NCBI RefSeq assembly: GCF_041381155.1
Contig: NC_091134.1
Location: forward strand, 10,510,755 to 10,574,754
Source of the DNA: Argopecten irradians
Taxonomy: Eukaryota; Mollusca; Bivalvia; Pectinida; Pectinidae
DNA length: 64,000 nt
Direction of reading: 5' to 3'
How positions within the stretch are numbered: the stretch's first letter is position 1; each line of letters opens with the position of its first letter. The translations under genes and the position numbers were made by a program. Below are positions 49,501-60,602 of the stretch, piece by piece. The notes under the pieces are model-generated. The model was not told the DNA's origin, did no database searches, and saw only the letters and a list, made by a program, of their open reading frames with translations.

Positions 49501-52500
49501 CTCCTCCAATGTTGAGCTAGCATGTTCTTTAAATCCCCTTGTTGTTTAATAGAATGATAAACAAAACTGACCCAATCCAAATGAGCCACAAGTTTGCTTA
49601 AGTGTAGGACTGTAATTATTTTTAACGAAAATTTCTAGTAAAGGCTAGTAAATGTACATGTACAATGTATAATTTGTTTGTTTGTATTACAGCTGAGCTT
49701 GTCGGATCAAGTGATTCAGATTGTTTGTCTGAACCGACGAAAACAATATTGGATTACAACGGGAAGCCAGCTTGTAACAAGGTAAATGTCATTATAGCGT
49801 CAACTGGATTCTTATCGACTTGTTTAGCTGATATTCCCTATTAAACAGTTGTACTACAGCCTCATTACCATGTCAGGGTTAAAAAGGACTCAATTTGTTT
49901 GCTCCAGTAAAGTCAAATTAGGTCTAACAAACGCTACTAGACACTCTTTAGCTAGTGAATTAATGTCATGACTTTTTGCTGAAAGATCATCTAAGGTAGC
50001 AGACCAGAGAAGAACAGCCTGGCCCCGGTCTATATTTTTATTAAGTGGGGAGCCCCTGTTTTGAGCCATGCATATAAAATTAAAAATCAAATATATTCTG
50101 ATATTGGTACATCCAATATGGAGGGTTTGAATTTTTTTGAAGTTTCAATTTTTTCAAAAATAAACATAACAAAAATGGGTTAGAGATTACAATTCTGGGC
50201 TCCTCCTGAAGTGCATCTTGACCGGAAATGCTAGCTTTACTTGAAGGGAAATCCATGGCGCGGTTTAGGCAAAAATATTGAAAAATCCACAAAATCGACC
50301 TATGAAATGAATAAGCTTATTTTGCCATTGTGATAGAAGTGCTCAATTTAAGGCAGGTCTTAAGAAAAAAATTGTGTACAATTTTCTGCAATTTTGGGCT
50401 AAAAATCATGATATTTTGCAATTTTTCAGGTATTTTGTCGTTGTTACCATGGTATTCACATGCATGAATAAGCACAGAATATGGCCAAATCTGTATCAAA
50501 ATATCAAATTGTAATTGCAAAAGTTGTGCTGATTAATTATATATAGATACTTTTGTACAGATTTTTTAACAGTTAAATGACTTATCAGGGGTTTCATTAT
50601 CTTTTGGGAGAGGCGGTACAATGGCAATTTCAGGGGGTACTTTTCTATACCATCTGTATGCTATCTACGCCTGATTTAGGCTAAATAACATTACCAGGTA
50701 GATAGCATATAGATAGTATAGAAAAGTACCCCCTGAAATTGCCATTGTACCGCCTCTCCCAAAAGATAATGAAACCCCTGTGACTATATCTATATTTCTA
50801 AGGCATGCGTCTTATTTTCATAGATTGTCCAAATCTACTGTTTTCTGCTACCTAAATCTCCTGGTGTTTTTTTGCCTAAAATCTATATTTTTTCGCATAT
50901 TTCGTCAAAATTTATTAGCAACTCAACATGTTAGCAATAAGACTTGGTTAGTCGACATGATGCATACAAAATCTTGATCAACCACACATAAGAAGTGATT
51001 TATAGACATGTAAGGTATCACTAGATTTAACAGGGGATAGAATCGTAACCATCAGGTATAATTTAGGTGTTTGTTTTCTAAATTTATAGATCCCCATTAA
51101 TCTACCAGTATATTAATAACAAAAACTAATATCAATATTGGGTTCCCTGCAAACACAATTTAACTGTCTTTACAGTAGAATACAAACAAAAGCTTTATTG
51201 TTTTATTCCTGGGATGTTTCAACTTTGCTAATCAGGAATTTTAGTCAGGTTGTTTTTGGAATGATGCCTATAAATTGTACGAATGATTTATTGTCAAGTC
51301 TATTGTATTTTTGGAATGATGGCTATCAATTGTCATATATACATGTATAATATAATATAATAACATATATTTGTATAACAGGTCGATTGTTGGATGCCTG
51401 AGTCAAGCTATAGACAAGGGTGACTTTGATGTTCCTAAGATTTCAGTTTTAACTGATGCAACCACACAGAAGATCGCCCTGAAGAAGTATGCAGCCAAAG
51501 AATGTCAATGTGAGGTAGGCAAATCTCTCAGAACAGTAATAATGCAGCCAAAGAATGTCAATGTGAGGTAGGCAAATCTCTGAGAATAGTACCTATTCAG
51601 ACAAAGTATATCGATGTGAGTTAGGCAAATCTCTCAGAATAGTACTAATGCAGTCAAAGAATATCGATGTGAGTTAGGCAAATCTTTCAGAATGGTACTA
51701 ATGCAGCAAAAGAATATCGATGTGAGGTAGGCAAATCTTTCAGAATAGTACTAATGCAGCCAATGAATGTCGATGTGATGTAGGCAAATCTTTCAGAATA
51801 GTACTAATGCGGCCAATGAATGTCGATGTGAGGTAGGCAAATCTCTCAGAATAGTACTAATGCGGCCAATGAATGTCGATGTGAGGTAGGCAAATCTTTC
51901 AGAATAGTACTAAATGCGCCAATGAATGTCGATGTGAGGTAGGCAAATCTCTCAGAATAGTACTAATGCGCCAAATGTCGATGTGAGGTAGGCAAATCTC
52001 TCAGAATAGTAAATGCAGCCAATGAATGTCGATTCAGCAAATCTTCAGAATAGTACTAATGCAGCCAATGAATGTCGATGTGAGGTAGGCAAATCTCTCA
52101 GAATAGTACTAATGCGGCCAATGAATGTCGATGTGTGGTAGGCAAATCTCTCAGAATAGTAATAATGCGGCCAATGAATGTCGATGTGAGGTAGGCAAAT
52201 CTTTCAGAATAGTACTAATGCAGCCAATGAATGTCGATGTTTGGTAGGCAAATCTCTCAGAATAGTACTAATGCAGCCAATGAATGTCGATGTGTGGTAG
52301 GCAAATCTCTCAGAATAGTACTAATGCGGCCAATGAATGTCGATGTGAGGTAGGCAAATCTCTCAGAACAGTACTAATGAAGCCAATGAATGTCGATGTG
52401 TGGTAGGCAAATCTCTCAGAAGAGTAATAATGCGGCCAATGAATGTCGATGTGAGGTAGGCAAATCTCTCAGAATAGTACTAATGCGGCCAATGAATGTC

Positions 52501-55500
52501 GATGTGAGGTAGGCAAATCTCTCATAACAGTGCTAACAGTGCTAATGCAACCAAAGAATGTTAATTTGAGGTAGTGATGGGTTTACACAAATCAAATGTT
52601 TCATGACTATACATGTAATTGTTTAAACTTAATTATCAAATGTTTATGAACCCTTGTTTATGACTTAATGTATGTTGAAATTAACGGCACGAAATAAGGT
52701 ATACGAATGTATGTGTAAATAACTTGGTTTACAGACCTTTTATGTATGTTAGGAGTTTTACCTTGGTATTTGTTACAGGTATCAGCTGTTGAAATCTGCT
52801 GTTACTCACTCGTCCATTGGGACGACCCTACAACTAAGGGGAATAACTCTGACAGTACGTACAGAGAAGGACACCTCCTGTATAAGATTAATGAGGCCGG
52901 GGCATCGCTCGGTAGCACCCTTCTTAGCACTGTCCAAGATCCAACAGCTTTGATTTATGGGACGTCGTGGAAACCAGCCTACGTTGTCCTCAAGTATGTT
53001 TACAGGGGTTGTATGGGGAAAGTTCTGTATATGTACAAATTTTAGCAGATAGTATTTCAGCAGTATTTATGCTTGGGAAGCCAGTGAATTAAATGAGTTC
53101 TATTTGAAATTACTTTTCAACAGTGCTGTGTTATATGTATTGATTAGAATCCCAAATTTCAAACTGGTTACTATTTTGGTCAAATATTGATCGTTCAAAC
53201 GTAAGCGTGTTTAAGATAGCCTTTTGTAAAGTATTGACTAAGATTTGCTGATTTCTCTGACTTCCTCAGAGATGGTATGCTGTGTGTGTATGCCAATAAG
53301 ACCAGCGGGAAGCCACTCCACTTTGTCCAGCTGGGAGGTGATGATTGTATTGGCTGTCGCCGTGCCTCCAACACGGACCGCGACCACTGTATCCAGATCA
53401 TCATGGGTAATGGTACCACCTGGCAGATCGCCCTGGCTACTGATGTAGAGGCCAACGAATGGTTACAGAGCCTGTGTAGGGCTGTAGCACAGGGGCTTGA
53501 GGTAACATTACATTCTTCATATCAAAATAAAACTGTCTAGGATAACAAGGGTTTTGTTCTGACTTTAAGAATTTGTTGGTCGTTGTTTGACATTAAAGTT
53601 GTTGTTTTTCTTTCCTGGTTTAATATTGCAAGATCTAATATCTTTCACTACACCCCTTACAGGACACATCAAAGATGGTGAGTTGTCTCCCTTGCTGCCT
53701 TGTACTGACCCCTCAGAAATTGTTAATGTGCCATGAGGATGTCCAGACAAGTTTCCTTAGGACTCTGGGCAGTGCCAACCTACTGGACATTACCAACGTA
53801 CTGACCGACCCGTCGGTAAATAACTACTGTATCCTTGTAAGTACTTTCAATCTTTCGTGCTTGTAGCATGCTGGGATAAAGGGCTACTAAATTTGTTCAA
53901 ATGAATGACCTTGACCTTCATTGAAGGTCACGAGGGTCAAATAGGCTTCAATCTTTAAACAATTTATCAATAATGAAGAAACGTAGAGACCCTGATATTG
54001 GGCCTGTAATAAGTTTACAATTAAAACATTGTATACTAGAAACATTTTGGTATTAATTAAAAAGTGTTTCTGGTATACAATGTTTAAATGTTCATCAAAG
54101 AAAACTTGACGATTATCAGCATATTTAATTCTTTTTTAATTGATCCCAAAATTTTGTGCCCTACTGTATGCTTATAGACTGTGTTTTCCCTCATACCTAT
54201 GAGACTGTAAATAATTAGCCCATCTCCTCAATCTGACCTATTTTCATTTGTAGGAGTTTGAGTCACATGACCAAGGGGTCAGTGCTGACCAATGGGTACT
54301 GTACTTTAATGACGGTCCAGAAACTGAACGATTCATGCAGGCTCTCTCTTCAGCATGGTCAACTCATTATCAGGTAAATATTAAGCATGGTGTCTCTTGG
54401 TTATCTTTGTTGTTCATGTCTGCGATGCCACATTTCCGTCTTTGACATGCTTTATATTTATCTTACTGTAAAAAGAATATGATATTTTGTGATAAAATAG
54501 CCTGGTACATGTATTTCTCCTCATGTTCCAATCTGATACTGTTTTGTTTTTGTTTACACTTTCTCCTGTTTCAATCTGATGCTGTTTTGTTTACACTTTC
54601 TCCTGTTCCAATCTGATGCTGTTTTGTTTACACTTTCTCCTGTTCCAATCTGATGCTTTGTTTACACTTTTTCCCGTTCCAATCTGATGCTGTTTTGTTT
54701 ACACTTTTTCCCGTTCCAATCTGATGCTGTTTTGTTTACACTTTGTCCTGTTCCAATCTGATGCTGTTTTGTTTACACTTTGTCCTGTTCCAAACTGATA
54801 CTGTTTTGTTTACACTTTGTCCTGTTCCAAACTGATACTGTTTTGTTTACACTTTCTCCTGTTCCAATCTGATGCTGTTTTGTTTACAATTTCTCCTATT
54901 CCAATCTGATACTGTTTTGTTTACACTTTCTCCTCATGTTCCAATCTGATACTGTTTTGTTTACACTTTCTCCTGTTCCAATCTGATGCTGTTTTGTTTA
55001 CACTTTCTCCTGTTCCAATCTGATACTGTTTTGTTTACACTTTCTCCCGTTCCAATCTGATGCTGTTTTGTTTACACTTTTTCCTGTTCCAATCTGATGC
55101 TGTTTTGTTTACACTTTCTCCTGTTCCAATCTGATGCTGTTTTGTTTACACTTTGTCCTGTTCCAAACTGATACTGTTTTGTTTACACTTTTTCCTGTTC
55201 CAATCTGATACTGTTTTGTTTACACTTTCTCCCATTCCAATCTGATACTGTTTTGTTTCACTTTCTCCTCATGTTCCAATCTGATACTGTTTTGTTTACA
55301 CTTTCTCCTGTTCCAATCTGATCTGTTTTGTTACACTTTCTCTGTTCCAATCTGATACTGTTTTGTTTACACTTTCTCCTGTTCCAATCTGATGCTGTTT
55401 TGTTTACATTTTTCCTGTTCCAATCTGATGCTGTTTTGTTTACACTTTCTCCTGTTCCAATCTGATACTGTTTTGTTTACACTTTCTCCTGTTCCAATCT

Positions 55501-57341
55501 GATACTGTTTTGTTTACACTTTCTCCTGTTCCAAACTGATACTGTTTTGTTTACACTTTCTCCTGTTCCAATATGATCTTTACTGTTTTGTTTACACTTT
55601 CTCCTGTTCCAATCTGATACTACACTTTTTGTTTACTGTTTTGTTTACACTTTCTCCTGTTCCAATCTGATACTGTTTTGTTTACACTTTTCCTGTTCCA
55701 ATCAATCTGATGCTGTTTTGTTTACAATTTCTCCTGTTCCAAATCTGATACTGTTTTGTTTACACTTTCTCCTGTTCCAATCTGATACTGTTTTGTTTAC
55801 ACTTTGTCCTGTTCCAACTGATTGTTTTGTTTACACTTTGTCCTGTTCCAAACTGATACTGTTTTGTTTACACTTTCTCCTGTTCCAATCTGATGCTGTT
55901 TTGTTTACAATTTCTCCTATTCCAATCTGATACTGTTTTGTTTACACTTTCTCCTCATGTTCCAATCTGATACTGTTTTGTTTACACTTTCTCCTGTTCC
56001 AATCTGATACTGTTTTTGTTTACACTTTCTCCTGTTCCAATCTGATGTGTTTTGTTTACACTTTCTCCTGTTCCAATCTGATACTGTTTTGTTTACACTT
56101 TTCCGTTCCAATCTGATACTGTTTTGTTTACACTTTCTCCCTGTTCCAATCTGATACTGTTTTGTTTACACTTTCTCCTGTTCCAATCTGATATCTGTTT
56201 TGTTTACATTTTCTCCTGTTCCAAATCTGATACTGTTTTGTTTACACTTTCTCCTGTTCCAATCTGATGCTGTTTTGTTTACAATTTTCCCGTTCCAATC
56301 TGATACTGTTTTGTTTACACTTTCTCCTGTTCCAATCTGATCTGTTTTGTTTACACTTTTCTCCTGTTCCAAACTGATACTGTTTTGTTTACACTTTCTC
56401 CTGTTTCCAAACTGATACTGTTTTGTTTACAATTTCTCCTGTTCCAATCTGATACTGTTTTGTTTACACTTTCTCCTGTTCCAATCTGATCTGTTTTGTT
56501 TACACTTTCTCCCTGTTCCAATCTGATACTGTTTTGTTTACATTTTTCCTGTTCCAAACTGATATGTTTTGTTACATTTTCTGTTCCAATGATCTGTTTT
56601 GTTTACACTTTCTCCTGTTCCAATCTGATACTGTTTTGTTTACACTTTCTCCTGTTCCAATCTGATACTGTTTTGTTTACACTTTCTCCTGTCCAAACTG
56701 ATACTGTTTTGTTTACACTTTTCCTGTTCCAATCTGATACTGTTTTGTTTACACTTTCTCCTTTCCAATCTGATGCTGTTTTGTTTACACTTTCTCCTGT
56801 TCCAATCTGATACTGTTTTGTTTACACTTTCTCCTGTTCCAATCTGATACTGTTTTGTTTACACTTTCTCCTGTTCCAATCTGATACTGTTTTGTTTACA
56901 CTTTTTCCTGTTCCAATCTGATACTGTTTTGTTTACACTTTCTCCTGTTCCAATCTGATGCTGTTTTGTTTACACTTTCTCCTGTTCCAATCTGATACTG
57001 TTTTGTTTACACTTTCTCCTGTTCCAATCTGATACTGTTTTGTTTACACTTTCTCCTGTTCCAATCTGATACTGTTTTGTTTACACTTTCTCCTGTTCCA
57101 ATCTGATGCTGTTTTGTTTACACTTTCTCCTGTTCCAATCTGATACTGTTTTGTTTACACTTTCTCCTGTTCCAATCTGATACTGTTTTGTTTACAATTT
57201 TTCCTGTTCCAATCTGATGCTGTTTTTGCTTTCTTTGAACAGGTGGATGTCCCTGATATGACCATTTCTGATGTAGCACTTCAGAAAAGTTGTCGGGATA
57301 TGGTGTCAGTTTTACGGTCATCTCTGGAGGTCAAACAATGA
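40540..57341 (+). CDS. PLEKHM2: PLEKHM2 (SKIP)-like RUN and PH domain adaptor, 16 exons
   Basis: An Arl8 effector that in vertebrates couples lysosomes to kinesin-1. Coding exons: 40540-40611, 44138-44250, 44874-44983, 45337-45461, 45955-46017, 46227-46367, 47137-48329, 48703-48772, 49186-49341, 49693-49781, 51382-51514, 52779-52993, 53270-53501, 53663-53836, 54254-54373, 57243-57341. The product is 1034 residues (human 1019) and every junction is in phase. A RUN domain occupies about 8-170 (GYWKVVKDFTRKDAVKEI, LGRGRAWLMMTLNE, LTSGLEYAIFQLD). A disordered acidic region of about 400 residues, mostly exon 7, starts near the conserved ELKVIRVSAGRKKKKSGKK. Conserved blocks follow (TGHTEGEAN, QQLDYIS, SVLTDATTQKIAL). 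A PH domain lies at about 785-905 (WKPAYVVLKDGMLCVY, GCRRASNTDRDH, EANEWLQSLCRAV) and the family C-terminal module after it (CLPCCLVLT, CHEDVQTSFLRTLG). Introns 6, 11 and 15 contain minisatellites abutting splice sites. Confidence 0.96.
40879..41828. mobile_element. 942-bp TTAA-target element with long TIRs
   Basis: Flanked by TTAA at both ends. The left end ACAGGTTGGACACAACCCTG and the right end (inverse: ACAGGTTGAGCACAACCCTG) form terminal repeats of about 55 bp that continue with CATATGGGTAA and ACCCATTTGAGTAACAGTTA. No transposase is encoded. It contains the smaller TTAA MITE at 41053-41418, which inserted later. Confidence 0.85.
41053..41418 (-). mobile_element. TTAA MITE, copy 5, reversed and nested
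   Basis: 358 bp between two TTAA copies, ends AGATGCTCCACTGATGACA and GTCGGCGGTGGAGCATCT. It is the reverse complement of the 3820 copy and sits inside the 942-bp element. Confidence 0.88.
42344..43018. mobile_element. non-autonomous element with AGCTCGCCTATTC ends and internal triplication
   Basis: AGCTCGCCTATTC opens it (with a nearby inverse, GAATAGGGGAGCT), and GAATAGGCGAGCTTTGCTGT near the right end is inverted to it. Inside, a unit of about 168 bp starting at GAGCAAGTTTCT (42450, 42619, 42786) is repeated three times. It lies in PLEKHM2 intron 1. Elements with such ends are frequent in bivalve genomes (from memory). Confidence 0.75.
46347..46640 (+). repeat. 33-bp tandem array of PLEKHM2 exon 6 end plus its 5' splice site
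   Basis: About nine units. Each combines the last 18 exon bases (CCAAGGGCACGTAATTCA) with the first 15 intron bases (GTAAGTTACTCCGCT). The first unit is the real exon end at 46367. Later donors alternate between GTAATT and GTTAGT, with GTAAGT again at about 46567 and 46634. Since 33 is divisible by 3, the first several units stay open in the exon frame (repeating YSAPRAHNSV), up to a stop near 46593. Confidence 0.95.
49388..49572 (+). mobile_element. SINE-like repeat fragment, forward orientation
   Basis: GGGTTTCAAGTTCAAAACCC, GGCAGTTACCATGTACCGAC, CTTCTCCTCCAATGTTGA and TTAATAGAATGATAAACAAA match, in reverse complement, the fragment at 22436-22650. It lies in PLEKHM2 intron 9, just after the exon 9 donor, and keeps an open frame that is not part of the gene. 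Confidence 0.55.
50586..50780. repeat. near-perfect 80-bp-arm palindrome
   Basis: Starts CAGGGGTTTCATTATCTTTT and ends with the exact inverse. The arms differ at only a few sites over about 80 bp, with about 30 bases between. It is a foldback element in PLEKHM2 intron 10; a diverged relative lies at 29930. Confidence 0.93.
51491..52560 (+). repeat. 53-bp tandem array of PLEKHM2 exon 11 end plus its 5' splice site
   Basis: About 20 units. Each holds the last 24 exon bases (GCAGCCAAAGAATGTCAATG then TGAG) and 29 intron bases beginning GTAGGCAAATCTCTCAGAA. The first unit is the true exon end (donor at 51514/51515). The second unit keeps the exon-type sequence; distal units share derived changes (AATGAATGTCGATG), which indicates later homogenisation. 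Reading through the first donor reaches a stop at about 51571. Confidence 0.96.
54024..54085. repeat. small hairpin in PLEKHM2 intron 14
   Basis: AAACATTGTATACTAGAAAC at the left and GTTTCTGGTATACAATGTTT at the right are inverted with one mismatch, separated by about 20 AT-rich bases. Confidence 0.75.
54512..57224 (+). repeat. 37-bp minisatellite filling PLEKHM2 intron 15, about 70 copies
   Basis: The unit is TGTTCCAATCTGATACTGTT followed by TTGTTTACACTTTCTCC. It has many small indels and a GATACT/GATGCT polymorphism. The last unit runs into the native 3' splice region: CTGAT near 57216, then a T-rich tract and GAACAG at 57237-57242. Each unit thus contains a branch-point-like CTGAT with a T-rich tract, but no AG acceptor. 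Each unit also carries TGTTTAC, the forkhead consensus. Confidence 0.96.
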
Positions 57342-57487
57342 CCGATGACCTAGTTCAGAGCTACAGCCATCTCTGGAAGTCAAACATGACCTTGACCTGG
57401 AATCAAGATTATGGTAATCTCTGGTTGTTCAGCAAAGACCTTGACCTAGTTTTGGAATTACATTCATACCTGGAGGCCAAGCCATGA
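57317..57487 (+). repeat. degenerate repeat across the PLEKHM2 stop codon
   Basis: TCATCTCTGGAGGTCAAACAATGACC, in short form ATCTCTGGAGGTCAAACA, contains the end of the coding sequence. It recurs as CATCTCTGGAAGTCAAACAT (about 57367) and CATACCTGGAGGCCAAGCCA (about 57464) in the 3' UTR. This is old local duplication of the C-terminal coding end. Confidence 0.6.
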
Positions 57488-57699
57488 CTTAACATTAGAA
57501 ATATTTCAAAATGAGATTAGAAATATCATCTGAGAGTGATATACCGGTTCTGAAGATGTCTGCCTATACAATGTACTACTTGTTGTGTTCTAAACAAAGT
57601 TTATGAAAATGTTCCAAACATTTATTGTCCTCTAATAAGTAACTTTGGATATGTGTTGATATTGTATGCTTAACTAATGATATAAACAGTTCATCTGTC

Positions 57700-57705
57700 A
57701 ATAAA
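57700..57705 (+). terminator. candidate poly(A) signal of PLEKHM2
   Basis: AATAAA about 360 bases after the stop codon, followed by G/T-rich sequence (GGTTTACGTTGGTGG). It is the best placed hexamer. Confidence 0.55.
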
Positions 57706-57725
57706 CTCGAGATTTGGTTTACGTT

Positions 57726-59548
57726 GGTGGACAGAACAGCCCTGTCTAAGACTGAGATTGACTTAAAATGATCATGATTAAATAACAAGTTAACTTGTGC
57801 AATATTAAGTGATATAAAATTATCTTTGAAACCATTGTTCTATTATTAAAAATGTTTGTATATGATACATATGAGTTATATATGTATTGACATGAATGGC
57901 TGACCATAGGTTAATGACATATTATATAATTGATAGGTTTTAATTAATGAATTAATTAAACAAAGTCTGCATGCTGTCCTTCCTTACATTAGCTTTGAAG
58001 AACAAAGTTCCGAGAACTTCTTCTGGACACCCAAACACCCTGGAAAGATATGGTAAGGCCAAAAAATACTAAATACAATAGTTTTGACATATAGGTACAT
58101 GAACAAAGAAAATGTTATGCTTATAGATTTAATGGTGTGATGTGAAATTATTTTATGAGAATGAGAATTTATATTTCACAGCATTCATTTTTTTTTTACA
58201 GTGCGTGATGTTTACCTTGTTTTTACAGTTGCATTTTAATTACCAGGTGTAAGCTGCTTCCTCTTTGACAAAACCACGTCGTGTGTTTAATTTGTTGTTT
58301 TATGTGCCAAAGCCTCCTGTGATTTTATGATAATTGTGATTAGTTTGTTGTTATGGGTTAGTAATTTGATGATAACATTATCATGTGTTTTAAACATTTA
58401 GTTTATATATGGTCATGGAGAAGTTCCAAACATTATTTTAAAATATCTGCTATTAAACGAAATCTTGATTTTTTTTATGCCAATTCGAGAATACTTGTAT
58501 GATTTTACTTAAACATCTGTTACTTAGACCGTAGTGTTTAGATAAAAAGTTGATTTTTTCATGAACAGTAAACATGACATCAAGGAATGAACAATCACAG
58601 TTTTATCAATTTTTTTTCATTTATAGATATTTCTACTGCAATGCTGTGCCTAGTTGGATCTAGATCTACTGATCATGAGTCCAATTATAATAAGTATTAA
58701 AATTATAAACATAGGCTTGTACTTGTAAACATTTTCAACTGCTAAGAATATCCTAATGATAAGAGACCTATTGCTTACTAGATAAAGTATCTTCTGAGGC
58801 ACCTTACCACACATGAGCAGTTCTGTAGATAGCAGCTAGATACTGCTGTAATCATAGCCACAATGAATTTGACAGAATATCCATTCCATCCCTATATGAT
58901 GTAGCATGGACGTCCACTTCATGGACAAGTTTTACTTATCATCTAAAATAAATCTAAGATTGTATATTATTTTGACTAAAATAACTTCATTGATGAACAT
59001 GTTATCCTAAACTCTTGTAATGGCTTGTTTTTTGTTTTCCTGTTTAAGTTTTATACATGGCTGTCCTTATTTGTTATTTATGATTAACTATATGTAGTGT
59101 TCAAAACACAACTTGAAGATAACTTTTATTTGCTTGTATGATTATGACCCAAGACCTGGATCCATATACCAGTACATGTAATTGATATAATATATGTATT
59201 TAAGGTCTTTTTTATTTAATGAGTCACATATTACACCGTAAAATGTAACATACAGAACTGCTACAGGGTTAATCTTAGAATCGGAGAGTTAGTAAAGAAA
59301 CAACAATAAATGACATCACATCTATATTTAGAATGATAATTGCCCTTCTATTGGCTTTGTCTTTAGAAGGCATTGTACTCTATGTATAAACAAAGCTGAA
59401 TAATGGAATAACTTGTTTTATACATTTTACGCTAAACAATGCATGGTTGAATAATGAATAATACAAAACTAATAATCATGGTAACAATTCATTCCAATTT
59501 GATGATATTATATGTTACATGTCTGCTATTGTTAATATGTTTTTTTAG
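57726..59548. other. non-coding stretch downstream of PLEKHM2
   Basis: AT-rich, no exon recognised on either strand. It may include an extended 3' UTR. Confidence 0.45.
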
Positions 59549-60010
59549 CCCACCACCATCTGTGACATCAGATGATGGGCTATTCAAATTGCATTTCATC
59601 CATGGTCCATCGTAGGGACAGATCAATTAACAAGATGGTTGACTGGCCACCATCTTGGATTTTGAGAGTTAAAGTTTATTAACAAGACTATTTCTCAGAA
59701 AGTACTCAAGGGATCTGTCTTAAATCCGATTTATTTGTTTCCCTTGGACTGTGATGGTGCATATCGATTGCAATTTTGAAACAATCTGATATTTCATATT
59801 GTAATTTTCTTTGTATCTTTAAATTTTCAATTGCAAGAAAAGGAAGCAACGTTAACATAACTAACAAGCAGCCATCTCGGATTTTGTCATTTTCTCATAG
59901 TACTGAAGAGGTCTAGCTGCTTGAAATTAAACTTGTAGGGTCTTCTTTGTCCTGAGCTTTGCATTTCTATTTTGAAACAAATACAAACACAACATGGCAG
60001 ATATTGACCA
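59549..60010. repeat. dispersed repeat starting AGCCCACCACCATC
   Basis: The left end has AGCCCACCACCATCTGTGAC and the near-inverse GATGATGGGCT, then CCATCTTGGATTTTGAGAG and CAGCCATCTCGGATTTTGTC, which recur within the element and at 33.1-33.5 kb. It is a degenerate non-coding repeat. Confidence 0.55.
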
Positions 60011-60406
60011 TTTGACAACTAAAATGACCTTTTCTGCTAAGGATTTTATTGTGAACTAACTTGTAAAGTTTCACAATGTGCATTCAAGAAAAAAAAAACA
60101 TTCACTGCTGGGTGCCAACATCCCTCTGGGATCTCTTGCTTGAAAATCATTTGCACTATAATTGCATTGAATTGACACAAGCAAGCTTTACAAACAAATA
60201 TTGTCTTCAATATAATATTGTTTCTGTGTTATTTTTAAATTCCCACCAAGTCAACTGACCAAGACAGTTTCCATGACTTTCAGATAAATATCTGTTTCTC
60301 CCTAGCTAGCCATTTTGCTTCTAGAATTTATTTTTCAATATGCTTGATTAATTAGGGGTGAAAGTTAAATTAGTAAACACATTCACAGCTTAATCTATTA
60401 ATTGGA

Positions 60407-60602
60407 ATACCGTATTCGACCCAATAAGCGCCCAGGGCATTTAAAAAATTGAAAAGGTGCTAATAAGACATAATTATTGCAAATCTAGACAGTTTTGTGT
60501 AGTTTTGGTCTTTATTTATGCGTGGGCAATTGAAATTGAGGCCTCAAAGAGCAGGAGGGGCGTTTATAGGGACATGGGCGCTAATTGGATCGAATACGGT
60601 AT
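60407..60602. mobile_element. MITE with ATACCGTATT-type ends, copy 2
   Basis: 196 bp. The left end ATACCGTATTCGACCCAATA is inverted at the right end (ATTGGATCGAATACGGTAT), and the pairing continues through GCGCCC/GGGCGC. It is the same family as 35015-35231. Confidence 0.88.

Noticed and set aside
49342-49515. Extension of PLEKHM2 exon 9 past its donor in an open frame
   Set aside because: The sequence after the GTAATG donor matches a SINE-like repeat, and exon 10 joins in phase from the donor at 49341.
55917-57321. Minus-strand and plus-strand open frames in the 37-bp array (for example NKTVSDWNRRKCKQ repeats)
   Set aside because: These are translations of the intronic minisatellite in PLEKHM2. 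The frames are broken by unit indels and lie inside a well-defined intron.
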